Source: Leptospira biflexa serovar Patoc strain 'Patoc 1 (Paris)' (GTDB taxonomy: Bacteria > Spirochaetota > Leptospiria > Leptospirales > Leptospiraceae). Taken from it: a stretch of 64,000 bases of DNA. Location of the stretch: contig NC_010602.1 of assembly GCF_000017685.1 (NCBI RefSeq), positions 2,497,501 to 2,561,500 on the forward strand, read 5' to 3'. The notes under the pieces were generated by a model. It searched no databases, was not told where the DNA came from, and saw nothing but the letters and a program-made list of their open reading frames with translations. Positions 45,020 through 53,948 of this stretch are shown piece by piece. Each line of letters begins with the position of its first letter. Positions within the stretch are counted from its first letter, which is position 1. The translations under genes and the position numbers were made by a program.

Positions 45020-46905
45020 AAGAAATCGATCGTAAAGTATGTTACATCATCTGACAATCGAAAAGTAAATTTTTTGATCTCCTTTTTGATTTTTTCATTT
45101 AATTCTTTAGGAGATAACGCATTTCCTTCTAAAAGTTGATTACGTAATCGGGTTTCTCCGAACATTTCCTTTTCCCGACTATGACTTTCGGTAATTCCAT
45201 CCGTATAAAAAAAGAACCGATCACCAGTGCGCAGGGGTATCTTATAGGTATCCAATTGAACTTCTTTTTTCCAGCCCATGATGGGACCCCTACCACCTAA
45301 GGTCTCTAAACTGTTATCTTTCAAATTGAGATGGAATGGACTCGGATGCCCCATTACCGAATATCGTAAAATTTGATTTTTAAGATCAAAATGACTAGCG
45401 ACTGCTGTAATATAATTTTTTTCAATCACAGGTAAAATTTTTAAATTAATTTCTTTTAGAAACAAAGATGGATCTTTGATTTTCGGTGCAATTTCTAAAA
45501 AATTTACTTTTAACATGCTTGCGATAAGTGCTGCAGCAATTCCATGTCCCAAAACATCACATAACAAAAATGTTAATGATCCATCTTCATGTATGTAATA
45601 ATCAAAGTAATCTCCACCAATTTTTTCCATCGGCATAAACATAGATGCTACGTTTAATCTTGCATATTGAAATTCCATCGGTGGAATTAACTTGGATTGT
45701 AAACTAGCAGCCATTACCAAATCATCATGTAACAGTTTGTATTGTTTTTGAAGTTCTTGTGTTCTAAGTGTTACAATCATCTCCAGAGATTCGTTTAAAT
45801 TCCGTAATTCTTTTTTGGTTCTAGAACTTTGTAAGGCGATGGCAAGAACTCCCGAAAACAAAAAACTTAAGATCCCATATTGAGTTAAATATGCATTTTT
45901 CCCCGTAATTACATCGGTTAAAACATCCGCTATTCCAAAAAAAGTTGCAACGAGGGCACCAATGGATACAACAATTGCTTCAGAAGATTTTTTATAATTT
46001 TTAGCAAGTAACTGCACTAAGATGGGAACTTTTATTCCGAGTAAAATATACCAAATATATACAAAATAAAATCTTACATCTGGATTTAGTTCGAATAATT
46101 GGATCAATGCCAATATAGTATCAAATAAAAAAGTGATAAATGCAATTTTCGTAATCTTACGATCAATCAATGTATGTACGAATAACATAATGAAAACGGG
46201 AAAAATAAATTGGCAAAAGAATAATAATCGTACTAAAATTTCTGGGTGAATTCCTAAAAAATGGATTTTATTTAAAACAGGTAGGCGCCAACATACAAAA
46301 AAAATTGCAGTGCCTGCTAAATATAATCCAGATTTGGAGGAACGGTTGAGAGCATATCCAATTGCTTGTTGCAAAAAAATCCCAAAGAATAAGGCGGCCA
46401 TTACGATTTGATTCACATCCTCATAAATCATTTTGTCCTTAATTTCATTTTGGGAACCGAATAGCGGAATGGATCGAAATAAACCACAACGAAATTCGGT
46501 TTCCCTACATTCGATTTCTACTTCTAAATGATTTTCACCTAACAAAACTAAGGAGTTTGGTATTTCGTAATACCTTACCTTATGCCAATATGGATAATAA
46601 TTCGGTGATAAACCGCCAGTCGTCCCAATTAATTTACCATTCCAATAAGTATTGTCTGCAGAGTGAACACGATCCAAATAAACGGAAATGGAAGTTTCAG
46701 GTAGTTGGTCGATGGGAAGAATCAGATGGTATTTACCACGGAGTGGCACTTTGTAACCTTGTTCGATTAATAGAACGCCTACTTTGATTTGTTTTGGAAA
46801 TTTTTCTCCCTCTGACTGGAAAGTCCATCGAGAATCAAGGGACACCACTTCAGCGGATATAGAAAAAGAGAAAAATAAAAAAATCAATATCTGTTTCATC
46901 AACAT
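45016..46905 (-). CDS. 7TM-DISM receptor with SpoIIE/RsbU-type phosphatase, second copy
   Basis: This protein of about 629 residues has a signal peptide (MKQILIFLFFSFSISAE), an extracytoplasmic beta domain (about 25-155; likely 7TMR-DISMED-like) and seven helices (about 165-370). A coiled linker (SLEMIVTLRTQELQKQYKLL) leads to a PP2C-type phosphatase with IGGDYFDYY, LLCDVLGHGIAAALIASM, MGHPSPFHL and FFFYTDGITES. It is co-translated with the downstream histidine kinase. The start is unclear: ATG 46905, ATG 46899 or TTG 46917; AAGGA lies 13 bases before 46905. Confidence 0.9.
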   Translation of the reverse strand: MLMKQILIFLFFSFSISAEVVSLDSRWTFQSEGEKFPKQIKVGVLLIEQGYKVPLRGKYHLILPIDQLPETSISVYLDRVHSADNTYWNGKLIGTTGGLSPNYYPYWHKVRYYEIPNSLVLLGENHLEVEIECRETEFRCGLFRSIPLFGSQNEIKDKMIYEDVNQIVMAALFFGIFLQQAIGYALNRSSKSGLYLAGTAIFFVCWRLPVLNKIHFLGIHPEILVRLLFFCQFIFPVFIMLFVHTLIDRKITKIAFITFLFDTILALIQLFELNPDVRFYFVYIWYILLGIKVPILVQLLAKNYKKSSEAIVVSIGALVATFFGIADVLTDVITGKNAYLTQYGILSFLFSGVLAIALQSSRTKKELRNLNESLEMIVTLRTQELQKQYKLLHDDLVMAASLQSKLIPPMEFQYARLNVASMFMPMEKIGGDYFDYYIHEDGSLTFLLCDVLGHGIAAALIASMLKVNFLEIAPKIKDPSLFLKEINLKILPVIEKNYITAVASHFDLKNQILRYSVMGHPSPFHLNLKDNSLETLGGRGPIMGWKKEVQLDTYKIPLRTGDRFFFYTDGITESHSREKEMFGETRLRNQLLEGNALSPKELNEKIKKEIKKFTFRLSDDVTYFTIDFL

Positions 46906-47365
46906 AGTGTCAGACAATTCCTTTGTTTGGAATAAAAGTTTGGATGGGACGAAACAATACTTCCTTTGACCAGAGGAATTCTAAGTCCACTCGTAAAATA
47001 GAGAATCGAAGGCAGAACACCGAAAGGATTGAAAACCTTCTGAAGGGAAGTGCAAGGATTTTTTTACATACAAAAAAACCATTTTGAGATCTACCCAAAC
47101 GATTCCCAAAGGCTACAAATTGTTTTTACAATCCCTTTCGATGAGGGTATATTCAATTTCTGCCACTAATTTTTGTTAGCTGGATCAATTCGGATAATAA
47201 AATAGAACGAAGGGCCCCTTCCGAGTCCTTCTATGGTTCGGAATTGTACCTTCTAGCTGTAGCAATTTTCACGAAAGCCTTCTGTTTTCAGACAGAAAAT
47301 CGTGCCCATTTTCGTTTTAGACTTAGTCTAATTATTGACAAAATTTGCTAGGAGGAGAAATTGCA
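46906..47365. other. Divergent intergenic region upstream of perR
   Basis: No gene was found in about 450 bases. It contains the PerR-box-like palindrome (47317-47331), the hairpin TCTG-TTTT-CAGA (about 47281-47292) and poly-T/poly-A tracts near 47062-47088. A TTGACA hexamer at 47335-47340 is too close to the start codon to be the -35 box of perR. The promoters of the DISM phosphatase and perR should be here. Confidence 0.5.
47317..47331. promoter_or_regulatory. Perfect 7-1-7 palindrome, candidate PerR/Fur box
   Basis: TTAGACT-T-AGTCTAA is a perfect inverted repeat with the 7-1-7 geometry of PerR boxes (TTATAAT-N-ATTATAA), matching 10 of 14 arm positions. It is 35 bases upstream of the perR start codon. 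Autoregulation by PerR is the simplest reading. Confidence 0.7.
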
Positions 47366-47800
47366 ATGGTAATGGATCTTAGTTACCAAAAAACAAAGGA
47401 ACTTCTGGAGTCCCATGGAATCCGGCCCACGTCGCAACGTTTGGAAATGGCCCACCTCCTCCTTGAGAAACACCAACATTTGTTTGCGGAAGAAGTGTTC
47501 CATTTGGTAAACACTCATTTTCCACACGCATCACGTGCGACGATTTTTAATAATCTGAAATTATTTGCGGAGAAGGGACTTCTAGGAACTTTGGAACTCA
47601 AGTCTGGTGTGACTCATTTTGATTCCAATACAGGAGTCCACCACCATGCTTTGGATGAAAATTCGGGTGAGATCATTGACATTGAACTCGAAAAAACTTT
47701 GGAAGAAAAAGTATTATCGGAACTCAAGGAAAGTTATTTTCAAAAAACGGGTAAACATCTCCAAAACCCAAAACTTGTCATTACCCTCAGAGGAAAATAA
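47366..47800 (+). CDS. perR: Peroxide-stress regulator PerR, Fur family
   Basis: This metal-dependent repressor is 144 residues long from ATG 47366. The winged HTH is at about 15-80 (GIRPTSQRLEMAHLLL, then HASRATIFNNLKLFAEKGL). The metal-site region is HFDSNTGVHHHALDENSGEI; the His cluster and Asp needed for the regulatory metal are present. The two CxxC motifs that hold structural zinc in most Fur/PerR proteins are absent, which I recall for PerR of Leptospira interrogans. The start has an ideal GGAGGAG eight bases upstream; the TTG at 47345 lies before that site and is rejected. An imperfect palindrome-based operator lies upstream. Confidence 0.9.
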   Translation: MVMDLSYQKTKELLESHGIRPTSQRLEMAHLLLEKHQHLFAEEVFHLVNTHFPHASRATIFNNLKLFAEKGLLGTLELKSGVTHFDSNTGVHHHALDENSGEIIDIELEKTLEEKVLSELKESYFQKTGKHLQNPKLVITLRGK

Positions 47801-47811
47801 ATCCCTCTGAG
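47786..47811. terminator. Hairpin across the perR stop codon
   Basis: CTCAGAGG (47786-47793) pairs perfectly with CCTCTGAG (47804-47811) around a 10-base AT-rich loop containing the stop codon. No T-tract follows on either strand, so terminator function between these convergent genes is only possible. Confidence 0.35.
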
Positions 47812-47829
47812 AGAAGCGGATCAAACCAA

Positions 47830-48201
47830 TTACTTTTTAATTTTATCTTTATATTTGATGGCAAGCGCCGACGCATTCCAGATCACTCGGTTCCAAACAA
47901 TGAGTAATATACTTTTTTGACGCAATTCAAATCGATAGTTGATGATATCGTCTCCACCTTTTTCTCTGGCTTGTTTTAACAAATCGCTATAACCAGTTTC
48001 TCCCGTTAACACGAGTAAGAACCAAGATACATACTCACCTTGAGTTTCTACTGGACCAATGATTTGGTAGTCATCAGAATTCATCACGTATTGTGTCATG
48101 TTAGCTGCAAGTCCAGGACTTCGTAATTCTGTATAAATACAATTCCCGAAAAACGAACCGACTAACAAAAGCGGTAAAATGCGAAATATGATTTTTTTCA
48201 T
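47830..48201 (-). CDS. TRL-like small lipoprotein
   Basis: This exported lipoprotein of 123 residues has a signal peptide and a lipobox ending in GNC (FFGNCIYTELRSPG). The mature region matches my memory of the TRL family, with an SPGLAANMTQYV opening and GYSDLLKQAREKGGDDIINY near the middle. Function of the family is unknown. I chose ATG 48201 because GGGG lies six bases upstream; the in-frame ATG at 48213 is less well placed. It is convergent with perR. Confidence 0.7.
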   Translation of the reverse strand: MKKIIFRILPLLLVGSFFGNCIYTELRSPGLAANMTQYVMNSDDYQIIGPVETQGEYVSWFLLVLTGETGYSDLLKQAREKGGDDIINYRFELRQKSILLIVWNRVIWNASALAIKYKDKIKK

Positions 48202-48313
48202 TGAGAACCCCATTTGTTTTCAAAAGAATACTATTTTTTTAAAGGATTTAGAAAAAGAGTCAATAAAAAAGAGAGGATTTTTTTGAAATCCAGCAGTAGT
48301 GTTTCTAATAAAG

Positions 48314-49288
48314 ATGAATGATTTTTTTCCTTCAATCGCCATTTGTGGAATTGGCTCAGTCACAGTTACCATCGTCCACGCCTTCCACCAAAACAAGGTT
48401 CCTTTCAAAATTCTCTGTAAGGACCAAACTCGATTCGATTTCTTAAAAGAAAAACCCATTCAATTCAAAGACCCTGATGGAAAGATAATCAAAATTGATT
48501 TAGGAGATCATTTAACATTAATTCAAGATTCTAAGGATAAATTTGATTTTATTTTTCTTGGATGTAAAAATCAGTCACTAAACGAATACCTTTCCATCAC
48601 AGAAAATGCTTTAGACAGTAATGGGAAATGGATTTTGATTCAAAACGGTTTGCCGGAAACTCATTTTCCAAATCTAATGGAGAAACTGATTGGTGGTGTT
48701 GTCGGATGGAATACACAAGTCTTATCAGATGGAACCTACTTCCAATCAAATCCTGGAAGTTTGATACTAGGTGGATGTAACCAAACAAAACTTAATCCAA
48801 TTTGGCCCTCGTTACTCCATCCTTGGATTGAGGTGAAACTCACAGAAGAAATACTAGGTTACAGATGGCATAAACTTGCCATCAATGCGATCATCAATGG
48901 TCTTGCTGCTTCAAAACAACTCAGCTTAGGACAGTTGTTTTTGAATGAAGAAGGTAGAAAAGAAGCGATTTCAATTCTAACAGAAGTCAAACAGCTGATG
49001 TTTTTTCTCAAGATAAAAGAGGGAGTTGTCCCAGGATCTGTCCCCATACATAAATTAGGCGATGGAAAGGGTGCTTTACCTGTTTGGATCAGACATTTGA
49101 TTCTTATATTTCTTGGACTCAAATATTTTAAAATTAGAACGTCTATGGTACAAGACTTAGACCATAAACGAAAAACCGAAATCAATTATATCAATGGAGA
49201 AATTGTGAAGATCGCGGGTTTACATAAAATCCCAGTTCCCGCAAATTTAAAGGTTTTAAACGAAGTCTTAAAACTAGAAAGTGAGTGA
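48314..49288 (+). CDS. 2-dehydropantoate 2-reductase family (PanE/ApbA)
   Basis: This NADPH-dependent ketopantoate reductase homologue of 324 residues is expected to act in pantothenate synthesis. The Rossmann start is ICGIGSVTVTIV, where the last glycine of GxGxxG is replaced by Thr. The catalytic Lys is in HKLAINAIINGLAA, and the C-terminal substrate segment is SMVQDLDHKRKTEINYING, with VPANLKVLNEVL. The altered glycine motif and the absence of panB/panC nearby leave room for another keto-acid substrate. The start codon has only a weak ribosome binding site. Confidence 0.8.
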   Translation: MNDFFPSIAICGIGSVTVTIVHAFHQNKVPFKILCKDQTRFDFLKEKPIQFKDPDGKIIKIDLGDHLTLIQDSKDKFDFIFLGCKNQSLNEYLSITENALDSNGKWILIQNGLPETHFPNLMEKLIGGVVGWNTQVLSDGTYFQSNPGSLILGGCNQTKLNPIWPSLLHPWIEVKLTEEILGYRWHKLAINAIINGLAASKQLSLGQLFLNEEGRKEAISILTEVKQLMFFLKIKEGVVPGSVPIHKLGDGKGALPVWIRHLILIFLGLKYFKIRTSMVQDLDHKRKTEINYINGEIVKIAGLHKIPVPANLKVLNEVLKLESE

Positions 49289-49310
49289 CTCAACTAAAAA
49301 ATCGAAAGAT

Positions 49311-49625
49311 TCACTTTCCTAATTTTAAGAGTTCAGATATGGAATGGTTTGCTTCCAAGGGGTGGCGAAGTTTTTGATCCGATTGGATGATGTATTGGTT
49401 TCTACGTCCATCTTTACTTTTCTGGAGAATGGAGGCATCCACCAAATCTTTAACAATTGTTTGCACTGCTCTTTCTGTGATTCCAACGAGGACGGCTACA
49501 TCTTTTAAGCGCATTTCAGGGTCTTTACTCAAACAGATGAGAACATGTGAATGATTGGATAAAAACGTCCACTGACCATTTTTTTTTGTAGTCTCTTTCG
49601 GTTTTCGTTTTAGTTCTTTTGTCAT
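49311..49625 (-). CDS. Small winged-helix transcriptional regulator
   Basis: This is a 104-residue MarR/ArsR-like DNA-binding protein. The HTH occupies about residues 30-75 (MRLKDVAVLVGITERAVQTI) followed by a wing (ILQKSKDGRRNQYII). The lysine-rich N-terminus has no metal-binding cysteines. It is upstream-side adjacent to a DoxX gene on the same strand (25-base gap), so it may be co-transcribed with it. Confidence 0.82.
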   Translation of the reverse strand: MTKELKRKPKETTKKNGQWTFLSNHSHVLICLSKDPEMRLKDVAVLVGITERAVQTIVKDLVDASILQKSKDGRRNQYIIQSDQKLRHPLEANHSISELLKLGK

Positions 49626-49649
49626 TCGCTCTTAAACCTAGTTTTTGAA

Positions 49650-50030
49650 TTAAGTTGATTCGGACCATTTAAAATCGCGTACAACCCAAGCCCAATAGAT
49701 AAACAAAAATTGAAAAGGCAATCGAACATATAATGCCCAAATTGGGACTCCAAAATCCTTACCATCTAAGGCTTCGAGTAGCATGTTGATATTGGCAGGA
49801 TAAATCGCAAGTAAGAGTAAAATAATTCCATAACATGCCAATTTTCTCATTCGTTCATACAATACTAAAAGACCGAGCGTGATTTCAGAAAGCCCACTGG
49901 TCACATTGAGTAATTCGTGAAAGGGTAAATAATCGGGCATCATTTCTAAATAAAATTCGGGTGAGAGGAAATGATTGGTGCCGGCGACTATATAAAAAAT
50001 GGCAAGGGAATACATGAAAAATTTTTTCAT
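49650..50030 (-). CDS. DoxX-family membrane protein
   Basis: This four-helix membrane protein of about 126 residues belongs to the DoxX/DoxD-like family: helices at about 5-20, 45-60, 67-90 and 103-120, with AGTNHFLSPEFYLEMMPDYLP and the SGLSEITLGLLVL segment. Family members are linked to redox and thiosulfate/quinone metabolism, but no specific role can be assigned. ATG 50030 is preferred over GTG 50033. Confidence 0.82.
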   Translation of the reverse strand: MKKFFMYSLAIFYIVAGTNHFLSPEFYLEMMPDYLPFHELLNVTSGLSEITLGLLVLYERMRKLACYGIILLLLAIYPANINMLLEALDGKDFGVPIWALYVRLPFQFLFIYWAWVVRDFKWSEST

Positions 50031-50080
50031 CACAGAACTAAATCACAACTAGTGAAAAAATGATACAAATTTTAAATGGA

Positions 50081-51289
50081 TTAGGCAACAATTTGTCCTT
50101 CTTTGGATTTGAAATGACCCAATTTTTCCTCTAGTCGCTTTCTACTTTTGATCGTGATCCGATTGGATTCAATGACAAGGTTTGTATCTGCTTTGAATTC
50201 ATCAATACTCTCTTGTTTTAACTTGATGATCCCACACATATTACAAAGTTCTTCCATTTGGATGTAAATTGTATGAGGAGTCGAAAGGCTTAAATCCAAA
50301 TTCCGACCCAACCGAATGTCTTGGTCGCGGATCGAGTTATAAAGGTAAGCATAAAGTCTTGTGACTGGGGTTTTCAGTCGTAAGATGACTAGCCTTTGGT
50401 GGGAAAACCAAATTCGGCGCGCGATACTTTCAAAAATCTTTTGTAATAATGAAGGCCCAACTGACTCAAATAAATTTTCCGGAGTCACACGTAAGATTTT
50501 TGATTTTGTTTCCGTGATGGCAGATGCCATTCTGGGAGCATTGTCAATGAGTGACATTTCACCAAAAATTTCCCCTGGACCCAAAACATCGATCACATAC
50601 TCAAATCCTCGCACAATCCCAAAAAGTTTTACGTTTCCCTCTAACACGACATAGATTTCATTACTCTTTTCGCTTTCCACAAAAAGAACTTCACCAGCTT
50701 CCAAAGTAGATTGGACGTTATCCCAATGAAACGGTTTAAATGAAGAAGCAACGGATTGAAACAAATCCATTGCCTCCGTTAAATTCTCTGTCGATTGGTT
50801 CTCTTTTGACCATTTTAAGAATGCTTGTAAAGAATAGGCAGCGAGATTAGGTTTTTGCCAGGTGAGATAGGTGCGTGCATTCTGAACCAAACGTTCCGGA
50901 TGGTAATCTCTGTCAGCAGGTTTGTTTGCCTTGGATAAATGTTTTTGAAGGGTCCTTAATTCACGAGAATAGAGCCCCAAAATCTTCATCGCCAATTCCT
51001 TTCTTTCTTTTAGGTAAGAACCCAAAAGTCGAATGGGAATCTGAACAAGTTCCACATCTGTATCTGCAAATAAAGTGACAAGGAACCTATGTTCTGTTAA
51101 GGCTGAGACGAGTCCAAAACTATCACCCGCCTCATAATAGGCAAGTTCATGGTCGACAACAATGTGTTCTGAATCGACCGAAACACGTCCGGATTTTACG
51201 ATGAAAAAATTTCCAGTATTGACGGAATTTTGGACAACTATGGCTGCCCCTTTGGAGTATGTGACAATTTTGATATCTTCTGCGGACAC
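50081..51289 (-). CDS. Protein with two cyclic-nucleotide-binding domains
   Basis: This 402-residue regulator has cNMP-binding domains at about 5-115 and 185-300. The second has the phosphate-binding cassette GEIFGEMSLIDNAPRMAS; the first is degenerate (YEAGDSFGLVSALTEHRF), lacking the R-x-A arginine. A C-terminal helical region (about 300-395) resembles a CRP-like effector domain, though no clear HTH is visible. It follows eboF by 41 bases on the same strand and may be read from the ebo transcript. Targets are unknown. Confidence 0.8.
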   Translation of the reverse strand: MSAEDIKIVTYSKGAAIVVQNSVNTGNFFIVKSGRVSVDSEHIVVDHELAYYEAGDSFGLVSALTEHRFLVTLFADTDVELVQIPIRLLGSYLKERKELAMKILGLYSRELRTLQKHLSKANKPADRDYHPERLVQNARTYLTWQKPNLAAYSLQAFLKWSKENQSTENLTEAMDLFQSVASSFKPFHWDNVQSTLEAGEVLFVESEKSNEIYVVLEGNVKLFGIVRGFEYVIDVLGPGEIFGEMSLIDNAPRMASAITETKSKILRVTPENLFESVGPSLLQKIFESIARRIWFSHQRLVILRLKTPVTRLYAYLYNSIRDQDIRLGRNLDLSLSTPHTIYIQMEELCNMCGIIKLKQESIDEFKADTNLVIESNRITIKSRKRLEEKLGHFKSKEGQIVA

Positions 51290-51330
51290 TGAATTAAAAA
51301 TAATGATTTTTAAAGGTACGAGTCAAACAT

Positions 51331-52725
51331 TTAAATCTCCGAAGTCATCTGATCCCAAATGAAATCGTACACTTTTATAGCAGAAATATTTTTTTTCGGG
51401 AGTGGGATTTCCGCTGAGAAAATGGGGAAAAAATCGGAATCCGTTGGCAAGCCCCCATGGGATCCTTTAACGAGACCCGCATCGAGTGGAATCACATCCA
51501 TCAGGTAGCGAAACCCTAACTTTTTTTTCAGTAAGTTCCAAATTACTTTCAGTTTTACCAGTTTTTGAGAAGGGTCCAAAAATAATTCAGCAGGATCGTA
51601 ACCTGGTTTTCGATGAATGTCCACCAAGCGGGCGTAATCTGGAGCTTTTTTATCATTTAACCAATAATAATACGTAAACCAATGTCCTTCTTTTGCGACA
51701 AGAACCAAATCGCCAGATCTTTCATGGTTTAAGTGGTATTTTCTTTGTTCTTGTTTGTCTAAAACCAATGCAACACCTGGTATTTGTTTGGTGATTTGTC
51801 TCACCTGTTCGATTGTTTCTTTATTTTGGCAATAAATATGTGAGATTTGATGGTCTGAAACCGAAAATGCTTTTGAGGCACCTGGGTCTAAAAGTTCATA
51901 CCACCTCTCCTTTCTCACTGCTATGAGTTGGTTTTCTCGTAAAATACGATTGATGTGAATGGGAGTATGGACATTCGTGATACCATATTCAGAAAGTAAA
52001 ATCACCTTTGTATTTGTTGATTCAAAGTATTCGATTAATTCCTTCAACACGAAATCCAAATCCAAAAGGTCTTGTTTTAAGTGAGTTTTATTCGAACCAA
52101 ATTTTTGTAATCCGTAATCAAGATGTGGTAAATACACAAATGTTAATGTTGGATTGTATTTCTGATCCACGTAAATTGTAGCATCTTTGATCCATTGAGT
52201 TGACTTGATATTGGCATTGGGCCCCCAAAAGGAAAACAAGGGAAAAGGACCAAATTTATTTTGCAGTTCATCACGTAATGAGGGTGGGTTAGAATAACAA
52301 TCAGGAGCCTTCACTCCATCGGCATGGTATTGAGGCCTCGGCGTGACAGAATAATCTGCTGAAGAATACATATTATACCACCAAAACATTTTGGAACAGG
52401 TAAAGTTCGGATCTATTTTTTTTGCCTTTTCCCAAATTTTTTCTCCGATTACCAGATGATTGGATTGTTTCCAAAACTTTACTTCAGCATCGGTGCGGTC
52501 ATACCAACCATTCCCGACAACTCCATGTTCACTAGGCCACTTTCCGGTTAGATAAGTACTTTGAACGCTTGTCGTAACGCCAGGTAACATTGGTTCTATG
52601 AAGGTTTGATTTCGTTTTTCCAAATACTGCTTTAAAAAAGGAGTAAAATCCGAAACTAATGAATTTGAAAGCCCGACGACATTGATGACAACTGTCTTCC
52701 GAAATTGTTTTTTTATTTTTGCCAT
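51331..52725 (-). CDS. eboF: EboF-like phosphodiesterase/nucleotide pyrophosphatase family protein
   Basis: This is an alkaline-phosphatase-superfamily protein of about 464 residues and the last gene of the ebo cluster. It carries the active-site Thr segment LPGVTTSVQSTYLTGKWP, then HGVVGNGWYDR, EVKFWKQSNHLV and late metal-site segments (SEYGITNVHTP, GSHGGLPTDSD). The N-terminal strand reads VVINVVGLSNSLV where other members have a metal-binding Asp, a feature I recall in EboF. The frame overlaps eboE from TTG 52770; ATG 52725 is the more natural start. Its substrate is not known. Confidence 0.85.
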   Translation of the reverse strand: MAKIKKQFRKTVVINVVGLSNSLVSDFTPFLKQYLEKRNQTFIEPMLPGVTTSVQSTYLTGKWPSEHGVVGNGWYDRTDAEVKFWKQSNHLVIGEKIWEKAKKIDPNFTCSKMFWWYNMYSSADYSVTPRPQYHADGVKAPDCYSNPPSLRDELQNKFGPFPLFSFWGPNANIKSTQWIKDATIYVDQKYNPTLTFVYLPHLDYGLQKFGSNKTHLKQDLLDLDFVLKELIEYFESTNTKVILLSEYGITNVHTPIHINRILRENQLIAVRKERWYELLDPGASKAFSVSDHQISHIYCQNKETIEQVRQITKQIPGVALVLDKQEQRKYHLNHERSGDLVLVAKEGHWFTYYYWLNDKKAPDYARLVDIHRKPGYDPAELFLDPSQKLVKLKVIWNLLKKKLGFRYLMDVIPLDAGLVKGSHGGLPTDSDFFPIFSAEIPLPKKNISAIKVYDFIWDQMTSEI

Positions 52726-52739
52726 AAGATGATTTTTAT

Positions 52740-53948
52740 TTAACTGATCCCGAATGTTTTTTTTACCCAATCAATTTCCCGAATAATGGAAGATTCCATC
52801 GACATCTGAAGAGATTCTGGGAGAACATTCCATGTATAAGTTTCGATTTCTAAGATGTTTGTAAATGGAAACTTTTTATGTTCCTCTAAGACATAAGAAA
52901 GTTCTTCTTGGGTAGAAAACAAACTTCCATATGATTCCAAAAAAATGGGAACGTGGAAATGGATACGCCATTCATCCCCAATACTCACTCCATTTGCAAT
53001 GGCTTCTCCTAAGTCTCGATACGAGATTTTTGACCCGTCATTTTGAATCGCTACTACTTGGTGTAAGTATTTTTTTTCATCAAATGGTCTTAATACTTCT
53101 AAAATTGATTCAGTGGGTTCTGTAAATTTGACTTTTAATGCCGAACTCACTTGAATCCGACCTACTTTGATTCCAGTTCGTTTTAATTCGGTTAGCAGAA
53201 GTTCATTTATTTCGTGTGTTACTGCTAGGTGGCATACATCCAAACACAATCGAATATGCTCCTTAATTTGTATGATAGCATTGTTTTTTTGGAATCCAAA
53301 TTCACTGTTCAGAATGGTGAATGCTTGGGGGATTAATTGATCTTCATACCATTGGATAAAATTCGAAAAGGTTCCAATCAATCCATCTGGTTCTGGTTCC
53401 AAATCTAAGTGTAAAACTCGACCAAATTCCATCTTAAAACGAATCAAATCAACAAGAGTTTGTATGATATTTTGAGTGCATTTCTCCTTTCTTTGATTTG
53501 AATCGATTTGATTTGAATCAAAATAAAAATAGGAAAGTGGAGGTGTGGAGACTCCACCCTCTTCACCTTCAGGCAATAATTCATGTAGGATGGAAAAAAG
53601 CCTTTTTGTATATTCATATCTTGTTTGTGTCGACCAATCCGGTTTGTAGACGTTTTCTTTGACAACATCAGAATGGAATCCACCAAAAGGAAATCCATTG
53701 ATGGAAATCACATACATGGATTCTTTTTGTAACCATTCTTTCCATTCGGACAAATGATCTGCTTCCATGAGTGAGAGGGAAGCTTCGTCGGACAATCTAA
53801 GTCCAATTGCGAATGGATGGTCAGGGGAAATTTGACTTTTAATTTTAGGTAGATAGGTTTTTAATTCAAGGAAGTGATCCTTCCAAGATTCTCCTGGATG
53901 GATATTCGAACAATATGTTAGGTTACCATATTTAGTCTTCACTTCCAT
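52740..53948 (-). CDS. eboE: EboE-like TIM-barrel protein (sugar isomerase/epimerase fold)
   Basis: This 402-residue protein opens with LTYCSNIHPGESW, the marker I associate with EboE. Later segments LHLDLEPEPDG and LCLDVCHLAV are the metal/ligand strands of xylose-isomerase-like barrels. It overlaps eboD by ten bases and lies just before eboF. NCBI-style naming calls it a metabolite traffic protein; its reaction is not established. Confidence 0.87.
   Translation of the reverse strand: MEVKTKYGNLTYCSNIHPGESWKDHFLELKTYLPKIKSQISPDHPFAIGLRLSDEASLSLMEADHLSEWKEWLQKESMYVISINGFPFGGFHSDVVKENVYKPDWSTQTRYEYTKRLFSILHELLPEGEEGGVSTPPLSYFYFDSNQIDSNQRKEKCTQNIIQTLVDLIRFKMEFGRVLHLDLEPEPDGLIGTFSNFIQWYEDQLIPQAFTILNSEFGFQKNNAIIQIKEHIRLCLDVCHLAVTHEINELLLTELKRTGIKVGRIQVSSALKVKFTEPTESILEVLRPFDEKKYLHQVVAIQNDGSKISYRDLGEAIANGVSIGDEWRIHFHVPIFLESYGSLFSTQEELSYVLEEHKKFPFTNILEIETYTWNVLPESLQMSMESSIIREIDWVKKTFGIS

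Noticed and set aside
46557..46787. Plus-strand ORF within the second DISM phosphatase gene
   Set aside because: It is antisense to the extracytoplasmic domain of a well-supported gene.
47335..47340. TTGACA as the -35 box of perR
   Set aside because: It lies only 25 bases before the start codon and 10 before the ribosome binding site, leaving no room for a -10 box and transcript start.
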